Source: DAMCZI01 sp032095175 (GTDB lineage: Bacteria > Bacillota > Clostridia > Clostridiales > Caloramatoraceae). From it: DNA of 64,000 nt. Location of the stretch: positions 12,798 through 76,797 of the forward strand of contig DAMCZI010000024.1 in the NCBI GenBank assembly GCA_032095175.1, given 5' to 3'. Below, piece after piece: positions 42,314 to 50,248 of the stretch; positions within the stretch are counted from its first letter, which is position 1; each line of letters begins with the position of its first letter. A program made the position numbers and the translations under genes. The notes under the pieces are model-generated. The model was not told where the DNA came from. It saw only the letters and a list, made by a program, of their open reading frames with translations, and searched no databases.

Positions 42314-43498
42314 ATGAAGGACATTTTTCAAAAATGTTATGATTACACAGCTGCAAAGGAAGCAATGAAGGCAGGAGTTTATCCATATTTTCATGTGCTT
42401 GATTCGGGACAGGATTCAGAGGTTATTATAAATGGGAAAAGGACCATAATGATTGGCTCCAACAACTATCTTGGACTTACCTCTGATGAGAGAGTAAAGA
42501 AAGCAGCTGAAGAGGCAGTTATAAAATATGGAACTGGATGTTCAGGCTCAAGATTTTTAAATGGAACATTAAACATACATATTGAGTTGGAAAAGAAACT
42601 GGCTGATTTTGTGCATAAGGAAGAAGCAATGACCTTCAGCACAGGTTTTCAATCAAATCTTGGAATAATATCTGCAATAGCAGGAAGAAATGATTATATA
42701 TTAGGTGATAGGGCAAACCATGCAAGTATAATAGATGGATGCCGCTTGAGCTTTGCTAAGCTTTTAAAGTATAAACATAATGATATGGAGGATTTGGAAA
42801 GGTTACTAAAAAACGTTCCAGATAATTATGGCAGGTTGATTGTAACTGATGGAGTATTCAGCATGGAGGGTGATATATGTAACCTTCCTGAAATAGTTAG
42901 ATTAGCTAGAAAGTATGAAGCAAGAATACTTGTGGATGATGCTCATGGTCTTGGAGTATTAGGTGAAAGAGGTAGAGGTACTGCAGAATATTATGGACTA
43001 GAGGATGAAGTCGATATTATAATGGGTACTTTTAGCAAATCACTTGCCAGTCTTGGTGGTTATATAGCTGCAAAGGAAAGTGTAATTCATTATGTAAAGC
43101 ATGCATCAAGACCATTTATATTTAGTGCTTCTATACCACCAGCATGTGCTGCAGCAGCAATGGAGGCCTTAAGGATATTGGAAGCTGAACCAGAAAGAAT
43201 AAAGAGGCTCTGGGATAATGCCGAGTTTATGAAGCAGGGCTTCAAGAAGCTTGGATTATCAACCGGAAATTCAAATACTCCAGTAGTTCCTGTTATGACA
43301 GGGGAGGATTATAGAACATTTAAGATAGCAAAGGAACTCCTAGAAGAAGGGGTATATGTAAACCCTGTAATAACTCCTGCAGTATTACCTGGTGAAGCTC
43401 TGCTAAGGACAAGTTATACTGCAACCCATACAAGGGAACAGCTTGAATACGCTCTTAATGCTTTTAACACAGTATTTAGCAGATATAAAGATCAATAA
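42314..43498 (+). CDS. Alpha-oxoamine synthase, serine-palmitoyltransferase-like
   Basis: A PLP enzyme of 394 residues in the family that condenses an amino acid with an acyl-CoA (KBL, BioF, HemA, SPT). The PLP lysine is K242 in GTFSKSLASLGG; DDAHGLGVLGERGRG lies upstream. Stretches such as VYPYFHVLDSG, GTGCSGSRFLNGTLNIH, DRANHASIIDGCRLSF and LKYKHNDMEDLERL closely resemble, from memory, the bacterial SPT of Bacteroides more than typical BioF or KBL. No bio genes or threonine dehydrogenase lie nearby. The SDR gene is divergent from it. The ribosome binding site is TTAGGGGG. Confidence 0.78.
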   Translation: MKDIFQKCYDYTAAKEAMKAGVYPYFHVLDSGQDSEVIINGKRTIMIGSNNYLGLTSDERVKKAAEEAVIKYGTGCSGSRFLNGTLNIHIELEKKLADFVHKEEAMTFSTGFQSNLGIISAIAGRNDYILGDRANHASIIDGCRLSFAKLLKYKHNDMEDLERLLKNVPDNYGRLIVTDGVFSMEGDICNLPEIVRLARKYEARILVDDAHGLGVLGERGRGTAEYYGLEDEVDIIMGTFSKSLASLGGYIAAKESVIHYVKHASRPFIFSASIPPACAAAAMEALRILEAEPERIKRLWDNAEFMKQGFKKLGLSTGNSNTPVVPVMTGEDYRTFKIAKELLEEGVYVNPVITPAVLPGEALLRTSYTATHTREQLEYALNAFNTVFSRYKDQ

Positions 43499-43502
43499 TG
43501 AT

Positions 43503-43544
43503 AAAAAGGCATTCATCTAGGTAATCATAGATGAATGCCTTTTC
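43503..43544 (+). terminator. Terminator after the SPT-like gene
   Basis: AAAAGGCATTCATCTA pairs with TAGATGAATGCCTTTT across about 9 nt; T-rich sequence follows. Confidence 0.88.
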
Positions 43545-43648
43545 TTTAATATGCCTAACCTAAAAATTGTCCTATTATATTGATGTTCAAAAATAAATAT
43601 GGTAAAATATGGTTATGAGATATGCGCTTAAGAAATGAGGTGGATAAG

Positions 43649-43801
43649 TTGGATGCACAAGAAAATACAATAATATTGGTTGAAAAATATATATGTAAGG
43701 TTGAGGAATTATTCCGGAATGGGAAAATATCTCCTGAAAGGTATGAGGAGCTTATTAAAAACAAGATTAAATTTTTGAATAAATATAAGGATATCGTTTA
43801 A
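43649..43801 (+). CDS. Small protein of 50 residues, unknown
   Basis: TTG 43649 lies 6 nt after a clear GAGGTGG site. The product is helical and charged: VEKYICKVEELFRNGKISPE, then RYEELIKNKIKFLNKYKDIV. An in-frame ATG at 43622 would add nine residues but has no good site. KISPERYEELIKNKIKFL looks like a short helical hairpin. It sits between a terminator and the promoter of the manganese riboswitch. No family recognised. Confidence 0.5.
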   Translation: MDAQENTIILVEKYICKVEELFRNGKISPERYEELIKNKIKFLNKYKDIV

Positions 43802-43816
43802 TTAGTACAAAAAATA

Positions 43817-43844
43817 TTGACTTCTATATAGAATATGTTAAAAT
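43817..43844 (+). promoter_or_regulatory. Promoter of the riboswitch/P-type ATPase transcript
   Basis: TTGACT (43817-43822) and TAAAAT (43839-43844) are 16 bp apart; the conserved AAAGGGGAGT of the riboswitch begins 12 nt later. Confidence 0.6.
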
Positions 43845-43855
43845 GAAATTAGTTT

Positions 43856-43950
43856 AAAGGGGAGTAACTCGGCAGTGCTTTAATCTATCGTCATTTCGGC
43901 GTTAATGCCCGGTAGATTAGCAAGGTTATCCTTGTGAGTAAGACCTTTAT
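43856..43950 (+). promoter_or_regulatory. Manganese riboswitch (yybP-ykoY)
   Basis: The leader has the conserved blocks of the yybP-ykoY aptamer: AAAGGGGAGTAACTCGGC, then a variable stem, CGTCATTTCGGCGTTAATGC, CCGGTAGATTAGCAAGG and TTGTGAGTAAGACCTTTATCC. The class senses Mn2+ and turns on export systems. The 3' part of the aptamer (GACCTTTATCC) is also one arm of the terminator that follows, giving a classic on-switch by antitermination. Confidence 0.88.
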
Positions 43951-43984
43951 CCATGTATTATTCATGGATAAAGGTCTTTTTATT
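43941..43984 (+). terminator. Regulated terminator of the Mn riboswitch
   Basis: AGACCTTTATCCATG pairs with CATGGATAAAGGTCT across a 7-nt loop, followed by TTTTTATT. Its 5' arm overlaps the aptamer. Confidence 0.88.
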
Positions 43985-44013
43985 AGGAAAAATATATTAT
44001 GGGAGGTAATGCG

Positions 44014-46611
44014 ATGGAAAATTTTTTCTCATTATCTGAAGAGCAGATAATGGATAAGCTGAAAACATCAAAAAAAGGAATTAGTAAGGAAGAGGTTGAA
44101 AAGAGGCTCAATGAATATGGTTATAATGAGTTTAAAGAAAAAAAGACAAAGAGTACATTTCAAAGGTTTATAGAACAGTTTAAGGATTTCCTTGTAATTA
44201 TATTGATTATTGCTGCCGTTATTTCTGGAGCACTGGGAGAGATTGCAGACTCAGTGATAATACTAATTGTTGTTCTTTTAAATGCATTTTTAGGGGTTAT
44301 ACAGGAAAATAAGGCTGAGGAATCACTAAAGGCATTGAAGAAGATGGCTGCTCCAATAGCAAATGTAATAAGAAATGGTGTATCTATAGAAATACCTGCC
44401 AGGGAACTTGTACCTGGAGATATTGTAGTTCTTGAAGCAGGTAAGTATATCCCAGCTGATTTAAGATTGATTGAAGCTGCCAACTTAAAGATAGAGGAAT
44501 CCTCACTTACAGGAGAATCTGTTCCTGTTGAAAAGAACAGCAGTATAATAGAGGATGTAAATGTTCCTCTTGGAGATAGAATAAACATGGCATTTATGTC
44601 TTCTATGGTTACATACGGAAGAGGTAAAGGAATTGTAGCAGCAACAGGAATGAACACAGAGATAGGAAAAATTGCTGATATGATTTCAAAGGTTGAGGAA
44701 GAAAGCACCCCTCTTCAAAAGAAGCTTGAGGAAGTTGGAAAATGGCTTGGAATTGCTGCAATTGTGATATGTGCAGTTATATTTGTAGTTGGACTGCTTG
44801 AAGGAAGAGCTCCCCTTGGCATGTTTATGACATCTGTATCTCTTGCAGTTGCTGCAATACCAGAGGGGCTTCCAGCCGTCGTTACAATAGTGCTTGCTGT
44901 TGGAGTTCAAAAGATGGCTAAGCGTGATGCTATAATAAGAAAGCTTCCAGCTGTTGAAACACTTGGCTGTGCAACTGTTATATGTTCTGACAAAACAGGT
45001 ACCTTAACACAGAATAAGATGACTGTAAAGAAGTTGTTTTCAATAAAGGGATTTACTGATGGTGTTAATGAATGCAGGGATGTTGTAAAGATTGCTAACC
45101 TATGTAATGATACTCAGATTGTAGAAGAGAATGGAAATTATAGAACACTTGGAGATCCTACAGAGACAGCACTTATAGATATCGCACTTGGTGCAGGCAT
45201 GGATAAAAGGGTTCTTGATAAGGAATTCCCAAGGGTTGATGAAATACCATTTGATTCTGACAGAAAGCTTATGACAACATTTAATATGGACAATAAAGGT
45301 GTAGTTGCAAACATCAAGGGTGCTCCTGATGTTATGCTTAATAGATGCAGCTATATATATGATGGTGATAGCATAAGAAATATTACTGATGAGGATGTAA
45401 TGAAAATAAAGGATGCAAATGAAGAAATGGCATCAAAGGCCCTTAGAGTTCTTGCAGTTGGTTTTAAGAAGATGGACACTGTTGATAAGGAACATGCAGA
45501 AGAGGATATAGTGTTTGCAGGATTACTTGGAATGATAGATCCTCCAAGGGAAGAAGCTAAAGATGCAGTAGCATTGTGTAAAACTGCAGGAATCAAGCCA
45601 GTTATGATTACTGGTGACCATAAAGCAACAGCAGTAGCAATCGCCAGGGACCTTGGAATAATAGAGGATGAAAGAGAATCCATATCAGGTGCTGAGCTTG
45701 AGAAAATATCCCAGAGTGAACTTGAAAAGAGTGTAGAGAATTATTCAGTATATGCAAGAGTTTCCCCTGAGCATAAGGTTAGAATCGTTGAAGCATGGAA
45801 ATCAAGGGGACAGATAGTTGCAATGACAGGAGATGGAGTTAATGATGCTCCAGCACTTAAGATGGCTAATATAGGTGCAGCTATGGGAATTACAGGAACA
45901 GACGTTGCTAAGGAAGCTGCCGACATGATACTTACTGATGATAATTTTGCTACAGTAGTAGCTGCAGTTGAGGAAGGAAGAACAATATTCTCAAATATAA
46001 AGAAATCAATACATTATCTATTATCATGTAATGTTGGAGAAATAGTAGCATTATTTGTTGCAACTTTATTAAATTGGGCTGAACCATTATTACCAATACA
46101 CATACTATGGGTTAACCTTGTTACTGACAGTCTTCCAGCACTTGCTCTTGGAATGGAGCCAGCTGAAAAGGGTGTAATGAATCAGCCACCAAGGGACCCA
46201 AAGGAAGGTGTATTTGCAGGAGGCTTAGGAACCAAGATAGCCTTCCAGGGACTTTTAATAGGTGCAGTAACCCTAATAGCATACAGGTATGGATTAAGGG
46301 ATAATTTGACTGCAGCAAGATCAATGGCATTCTTTACACTAAGCCTTTCACAGCTTGTTCATTCATTTAATGTTAGATATGAGAAAAAGTCTGTATTGTT
46401 CAATGGATTTTTCTCAAATAAATATCTAAATGCTGCTACGCTAGTATCCCTTGCAATACAGTTTGGAGTTTTATTAACACCTGCAATTAGGGATATTTTT
46501 AAGGTTAGGCTTTTAAACTCATCAGAGGCTTTAGTTGTTGTTTTATGCTCAATTGCTCCTCTAGTTGTAGTTGAAATAACAAAGTTTATAAAAAGGATTA
46601 TAAAAAAGTAA
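44014..46611 (+). CDS. P2-type cation-transporting ATPase (Ca2+/Mn2+ type)
   Basis: 865 residues with the order of a P2A pump: an N-terminal cation-ATPase domain, two membrane pairs, the actuator with SSLTGESVPVEK, PEGLPAVVT in membrane segment 4, the phosphorylated D326 in DKTGTLTQNKM, GDPTETAL, MITGDHKATAVAIA and MTGDGVNDAPALK, then six C-terminal membrane segments with LLPIHILWVNLVTDSLPALALG. The leader riboswitch suggests manganese (perhaps also calcium) export. ATG 44014 follows GGGAGGT; the ATG at 43999 lies before that site and is unlikely. Confidence 0.93.
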   Translation: MENFFSLSEEQIMDKLKTSKKGISKEEVEKRLNEYGYNEFKEKKTKSTFQRFIEQFKDFLVIILIIAAVISGALGEIADSVIILIVVLLNAFLGVIQENKAEESLKALKKMAAPIANVIRNGVSIEIPARELVPGDIVVLEAGKYIPADLRLIEAANLKIEESSLTGESVPVEKNSSIIEDVNVPLGDRINMAFMSSMVTYGRGKGIVAATGMNTEIGKIADMISKVEEESTPLQKKLEEVGKWLGIAAIVICAVIFVVGLLEGRAPLGMFMTSVSLAVAAIPEGLPAVVTIVLAVGVQKMAKRDAIIRKLPAVETLGCATVICSDKTGTLTQNKMTVKKLFSIKGFTDGVNECRDVVKIANLCNDTQIVEENGNYRTLGDPTETALIDIALGAGMDKRVLDKEFPRVDEIPFDSDRKLMTTFNMDNKGVVANIKGAPDVMLNRCSYIYDGDSIRNITDEDVMKIKDANEEMASKALRVLAVGFKKMDTVDKEHAEEDIVFAGLLGMIDPPREEAKDAVALCKTAGIKPVMITGDHKATAVAIARDLGIIEDERESISGAELEKISQSELEKSVENYSVYARVSPEHKVRIVEAWKSRGQIVAMTGDGVNDAPALKMANIGAAMGITGTDVAKEAADMILTDDNFATVVAAVEEGRTIFSNIKKSIHYLLSCNVGEIVALFVATLLNWAEPLLPIHILWVNLVTDSLPALALGMEPAEKGVMNQPPRDPKEGVFAGGLGTKIAFQGLLIGAVTLIAYRYGLRDNLTAARSMAFFTLSLSQLVHSFNVRYEKKSVLFNGFFSNKYLNAATLVSLAIQFGVLLTPAIRDIFKVRLLNSSEALVVVLCSIAPLVVVEITKFIKRIIKK

Positions 46612-46623
46612 TTTAAAAAGGAG

Positions 46624-46654
46624 AAAGAACCGTACTTAGTATGGTTCTTTTTTG
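46624..46654 (+). terminator. Terminator after the P-type ATPase
   Basis: AAAGAACCGTAC pairs with GTATGGTTCTTT (one mismatch) across TTA, with TTT following. Confidence 0.85.
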
Positions 46655-46764
46655 ACCTAAAATTTAAATTATATATTGACATAGCCAAAAAAATTATTAT
46701 TATATTAGTGTAATAAATGTACTACAAAGTGTATCGATGCACTAATAATTAAGGGGGCATTAAA

Positions 46765-47313
46765 ATGCAAAATGAATCAAGAAAAAAACTATTAAGAATT
46801 GTTTATGGTGCTATGTCAATAGCAATGGTTACAATACTAACCTATATCATTAAGATACCTTCATTAAAGGGTGGGTATGTTAACTTTGGGGATACTATGA
46901 TATTCGTTGCTGCAGCATTATTTGGAAGAACAACAGGATTTATAGCAGGAGGTTTTGGTTCTGCTTTATGTGATATAATTGGAGGGTACACAGCATTTGT
47001 ACCTGGAACCTTTATTATAAAGGGAATTGAAGGACTTATATGTGCTATTTTAGTTAAAAAAGATGAAAATGGAGTAATAAAGACATCTTCATTAATAATA
47101 AGTGTAATCATTTCTGCAGCGTGGATGGTTTTCGGATACTTTATGTATGAATACAAGTTTATAGGAATGCTTTTTAGCCATGAATCTGGAATAGCAGTTG
47201 CACTTCCAAACCTTCCAGGAAACATAATGCAGGGACTTGTTTCTGCAGTGGCAGGTGTTCTTTTAACATTAGCTATTAAAAAGACAGGAGTTAAATTTGG
47301 AATAGAAGAATAA
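46765..47313 (+). CDS. ECF transporter S component
   Basis: 182 residues with about five or six membrane segments. The N-terminus (ESRKKLLRIVYGAMSIAMVT) and GGYVNFGDTMIFVAAALFGRTTGFIAGGFGSALCDIIGGY resemble the substrate-binding S components of energy-coupling factor vitamin transporters (PF07155-type). It would share an EcfAAT module encoded elsewhere. No riboswitch is evident in the 110-bp upstream gap, so the substrate cannot be named. Confidence 0.78.
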   Translation: MQNESRKKLLRIVYGAMSIAMVTILTYIIKIPSLKGGYVNFGDTMIFVAAALFGRTTGFIAGGFGSALCDIIGGYTAFVPGTFIIKGIEGLICAILVKKDENGVIKTSSLIISVIISAAWMVFGYFMYEYKFIGMLFSHESGIAVALPNLPGNIMQGLVSAVAGVLLTLAIKKTGVKFGIEE

Positions 47314-47340
47314 GTTTTATAAAATATATGTATTCCCTTA

Positions 47341-47375
47341 TAAAAGCCTGGGCATGTGAATTGCCTGGGCTTTTA
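47341..47375 (+). terminator. Terminator after the ECF S component
   Basis: TAAAAGCCTGGGCA pairs with TGCCTGGGCTTTTA across a 7-nt loop. Confidence 0.88.
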
Positions 47376-47394
47376 CATTTTAAGTGTATGTATA

Positions 47395-47503
47395 TATAAA
47401 TCATAAAATTCTTTACATTTTGTTTTTTTAAACAGCCTTGCTAAATTGGTTTGACTCTAGGATGTTTAAAAAGACAGAATGTAGTAGAATTTTTGATTTG
47501 TAT
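47395..47503. repeat. Core hairpin element, copy F
   Basis: Arms ATAAATCATAAAATTCTTTA and TAGTAGAATTTTTGATTTGT form the outer stem. The inner part TTTAAACAGCCTTGCTAAAT...GACTCTAGGATGTTTAAA is the reverse complement of element E with few changes. It lies in the 246-bp gap before the comEC pair, between ECF transporter and competence genes. Confidence 0.85.
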
Positions 47504-47592
47504 ATAGCTTTATTTAAAAATTTTAGTGATTATTTATTTTTTATAGTTTAATACAGATAATGTTGGAAAAAATAAAAATAGAGGTGATTTTT

Positions 47593-47901
47593 GTGCTAAA
47601 TACTATACGTGAAAGAAGAATTGAAAGAGATGGACTGTATGAAGTAACACTTCAGATGCCAGCAGAAGAATATTTTACTGTATATGATTCAATTTCTTCC
47701 GAAGCAGCAACTGAAATACTTGGGAACTATCTGAATTATCACCAGGATGATGGAAGACCAAAGGATATCAATATAAAGCATAATAAAAATGCCCATATGG
47801 TGGACATAACAGCAAACCTGCACTATACAGGCAATGACCATACCGATGCAAAAAGAATACCAGCAATAGATTTGTCGAGGAATAAAGAGGGAACATTATG
47901 A
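47593..47901 (+). CDS. Conserved-looking small protein coupled to comEC
   Basis: 102 residues starting with GTG 47593, 6 nt after GAGGTG; an in-frame ATG at 47560 has no such site. The sequence (ERRIERDGLYEVTLQMPAEE, later AHMVDITANLHYTGNDHTDA) looks like a soluble alpha/beta domain, with no motif I know. Its stop overlaps the ATG of comEC in ATGA, so the two are translationally coupled and it may act with DNA uptake. No function can be assigned. Confidence 0.6.
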   Translation: MLNTIRERRIERDGLYEVTLQMPAEEYFTVYDSISSEAATEILGNYLNYHQDDGRPKDINIKHNKNAHMVDITANLHYTGNDHTDAKRIPAIDLSRNKEGTL

Positions 47902-50051
47902 GATTGCTGCTTCTGTATGTTTTTTTGTTTTACTCATGTGGTATTATAATATATCACACATCAAACATGTATTTTACTGGTGCAGTTTTAACTGCACTAT
48001 TTTTAATTTTAATGTTAAAAAAACAAAGGTATTTGGTTATATTCTGTATTGCTTTTATGCTGTTTGGAGTATTTACCGCACACATACACCTTATTAATTT
48101 TGAAAAGAAATATAGTGAATTAGCATCAATGGACAATTATGAAGGATATGTTTTGGATAAACAAGATAATAGATATATTGTAAAAAACTATAATAAAGGG
48201 TATAAAATAGGTCTTTCTTTATATAAGAAAGCCAGTATTGTTCCAGGGGATTATATATATTTTGAAGGGAAGATTAGTGAACTTTCAAGTTATAAAAGAA
48301 AAAGAATGTATTCCAGTGGCTTTAATGGGTACATAACTTCATCTACTGGGAATATCAGAATAGAAAAAAAGATTAATCTGCTTTTAATTCCAGCAAAGGC
48401 TAAGTATAAAATAAACAGTGGATTGACAAGTGTAAGTAAAGAAGGGGGAGGATTTATTTCTGGACTTATATCAGGTGAAACATACAATATTTCCCAGGAA
48501 AATGTAAATATATTTAGTGAACTTGGAATATCTCATGTTCTTGCAGTTTCTGGCTTTAATCTTGGGGTAATATATTTTTTCATATCTATGCTGACAAAAA
48601 AGGTTTCAAAGAAAACAAGGTGTGTTATTGTTTTTATTGTATGTCTTATTTATACTGCTCTTGGAGGATTTGAACCATCTATAACAAGGGCTTTTATAAT
48701 GATAGGAATCTCAATTTTTGCAACTATAGTTATGAGAACATATAATGCATTAAATGGAATCATACTTGCAGCCCTTATAATGCTTCTTTATAATTCCTAT
48801 TATTTACTTAATATAGGTTTTATACTTTCCTTTACAGCAACCTCAGGGATAGTTTTCTTAAAGCAGGATATTGAGGATAATATGCCGCAAAAGATAAAAT
48901 GGATGAGGGAGGAAATTGCAGTAAGCCTTTCAGCTTTTATTGCAACACTGCCTGTAATTCTATGGTATAAGGGTACATTTTCATTATTCTCCATACTTGT
49001 AAATATAATTATAAGCCCTGTTATTTCAATAATAACAATAGTAGGCTTTGCATCGGGATTTGTTTATGCACTAATAGGCATTAAAGAAGTCCTTTATCCA
49101 GGGGTATTTCTTGGAGAGATGTTTTTAAGGGGAATTAAATATATATACCCTGTAAATATACCGTTAGATATGGGTCGGCCTCCTGTTTATTTTATAGTGT
49201 TCTATTATTTATCCCTGATGGTTTTATTTGGATATACAAAAATTAAAATATTTAAAAAGAAAAATTATGTAAAGACTATTTTAATTTTGATTACTATTGC
49301 ATTATTATTTTATAGAGTACCTGGATTAAAGGTTCATTTTATAGATGTAGGGCAGGGGGATAGTATTCTTATACAAACACCGAAGAACAGAAGTATCCTT
49401 ATAGATACAGGACCACAATATAAGGACTATATGGCTGTAAGGGAAAAGGTGATTCCTTATTTAAAGCTCAATGGATGCAATAGAATTGATATGTTGATTA
49501 TAACTCATTTTCACAGTGATCATGCAGGAGGCATAGAATATCTTTTAAAAAACTTTAAGGTTTCAAAGGTTTTATCATTTTCAAAGCCTGAGAATTTTCC
49601 TTATGATGTAGAATATATAATGGCTGATGATAGCATTAAGGTTGATGATGTAAAACTTGAGGTTTTATTTCCAAAGGTTAATACTGATGAAGAAAATAAG
49701 GAAGATATTAATGAAACCTGCTTAGTAATGAAGTTGAAATACAGGGACTTTTCAATGCTTTTTACTGCTGATGCAGTAAAGGAGGTTATGGATAAAGTAA
49801 ATGGAGAATATGATGTATGTAAAGTGCCTCATCATGGTTCTATACACTCACTAAGCACTGATATGCTGAATAGAAGTAAAATAGGTACAGCTATTATATC
49901 CGTTGGAAAGAACAGCTTTGGACATCCATCACCAATGGTTATTGATGAACTTAAAAAAAGAAAAATAAATGTTTACAGGACAGATTTAGATAGCAATATA
50001 ACTGTACTAACAGATGGAATAAGCTATAGAGTGTTTTCAGAAACTCCATAA
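47898..50051 (+). CDS. comEC: DNA uptake channel ComEC/Rec2
   Basis: 717 residues. An N-terminal DUF4131-type region with two or three membrane segments precedes the competence domain (about 190-450, EQ-rich start FSELGISHVLAVSGFNLGVIY). A C-terminal metallo-beta-lactamase domain (about 475-717) has HFIDVGQGDSILIQTP and THFHSDHAGGIEYLL with the metal ligands. ComEC carries single-stranded DNA across the membrane. Length and domains are complete, so the protein is probably functional. Confidence 0.94.
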   Translation: MRLLLLYVFLFYSCGIIIYHTSNMYFTGAVLTALFLILMLKKQRYLVIFCIAFMLFGVFTAHIHLINFEKKYSELASMDNYEGYVLDKQDNRYIVKNYNKGYKIGLSLYKKASIVPGDYIYFEGKISELSSYKRKRMYSSGFNGYITSSTGNIRIEKKINLLLIPAKAKYKINSGLTSVSKEGGGFISGLISGETYNISQENVNIFSELGISHVLAVSGFNLGVIYFFISMLTKKVSKKTRCVIVFIVCLIYTALGGFEPSITRAFIMIGISIFATIVMRTYNALNGIILAALIMLLYNSYYLLNIGFILSFTATSGIVFLKQDIEDNMPQKIKWMREEIAVSLSAFIATLPVILWYKGTFSLFSILVNIIISPVISIITIVGFASGFVYALIGIKEVLYPGVFLGEMFLRGIKYIYPVNIPLDMGRPPVYFIVFYYLSLMVLFGYTKIKIFKKKNYVKTILILITIALLFYRVPGLKVHFIDVGQGDSILIQTPKNRSILIDTGPQYKDYMAVREKVIPYLKLNGCNRIDMLIITHFHSDHAGGIEYLLKNFKVSKVLSFSKPENFPYDVEYIMADDSIKVDDVKLEVLFPKVNTDEENKEDINETCLVMKLKYRDFSMLFTADAVKEVMDKVNGEYDVCKVPHHGSIHSLSTDMLNRSKIGTAIISVGKNSFGHPSPMVIDELKKRKINVYRTDLDSNITVLTDGISYRVFSETP

Positions 50052-50057
50052 ATGACA

Positions 50058-50208
50058 AAGGCATATTCACGAAAATAATAGTCAGTATTTTGCATCATAC
50101 TTAGTCAACAGAACCTCAAGTTAGTCCCACTAGCTTGAGGTTCTGTTGACTAAGTATGATGCAAAATATCCTTAAAATCCTGCCTAGTTATTTTTATGAA
50201 TATGCCTT
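50058..50208. repeat. 151-bp nested inverted repeat after comEC
   Basis: The inner stem of about 40 bp runs from 50086 to 50168 with a 3-nt CCC loop and one T-G pair. Its arm includes TGCATCATACTTAGTCAACA. Outer arms AAGGCATATTCA (50058) and TGAATATGCCTT (50197) also pair. It begins 6 bp after the comEC stop codon. Confidence 0.95.
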
Positions 50209-50248
50209 ATAATAAAAGTTGATAAAAAAGTATTTTGTAGGTGATTAA

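Noticed and set aside
44160..44708. 182-codon open frame on the minus strand inside the P-type ATPase gene
   Set aside because: Antisense to a well-conserved gene, with hydrophobic low-complexity content and no ribosome binding site; a shadow frame.
46655..46765. Possible riboswitch upstream of the ECF transporter S component
   Set aside because: The 110-bp gap is AT-rich and has none of the conserved blocks of thiamine, riboflavin, cobalamin, preQ1 or folate riboswitches that I know.
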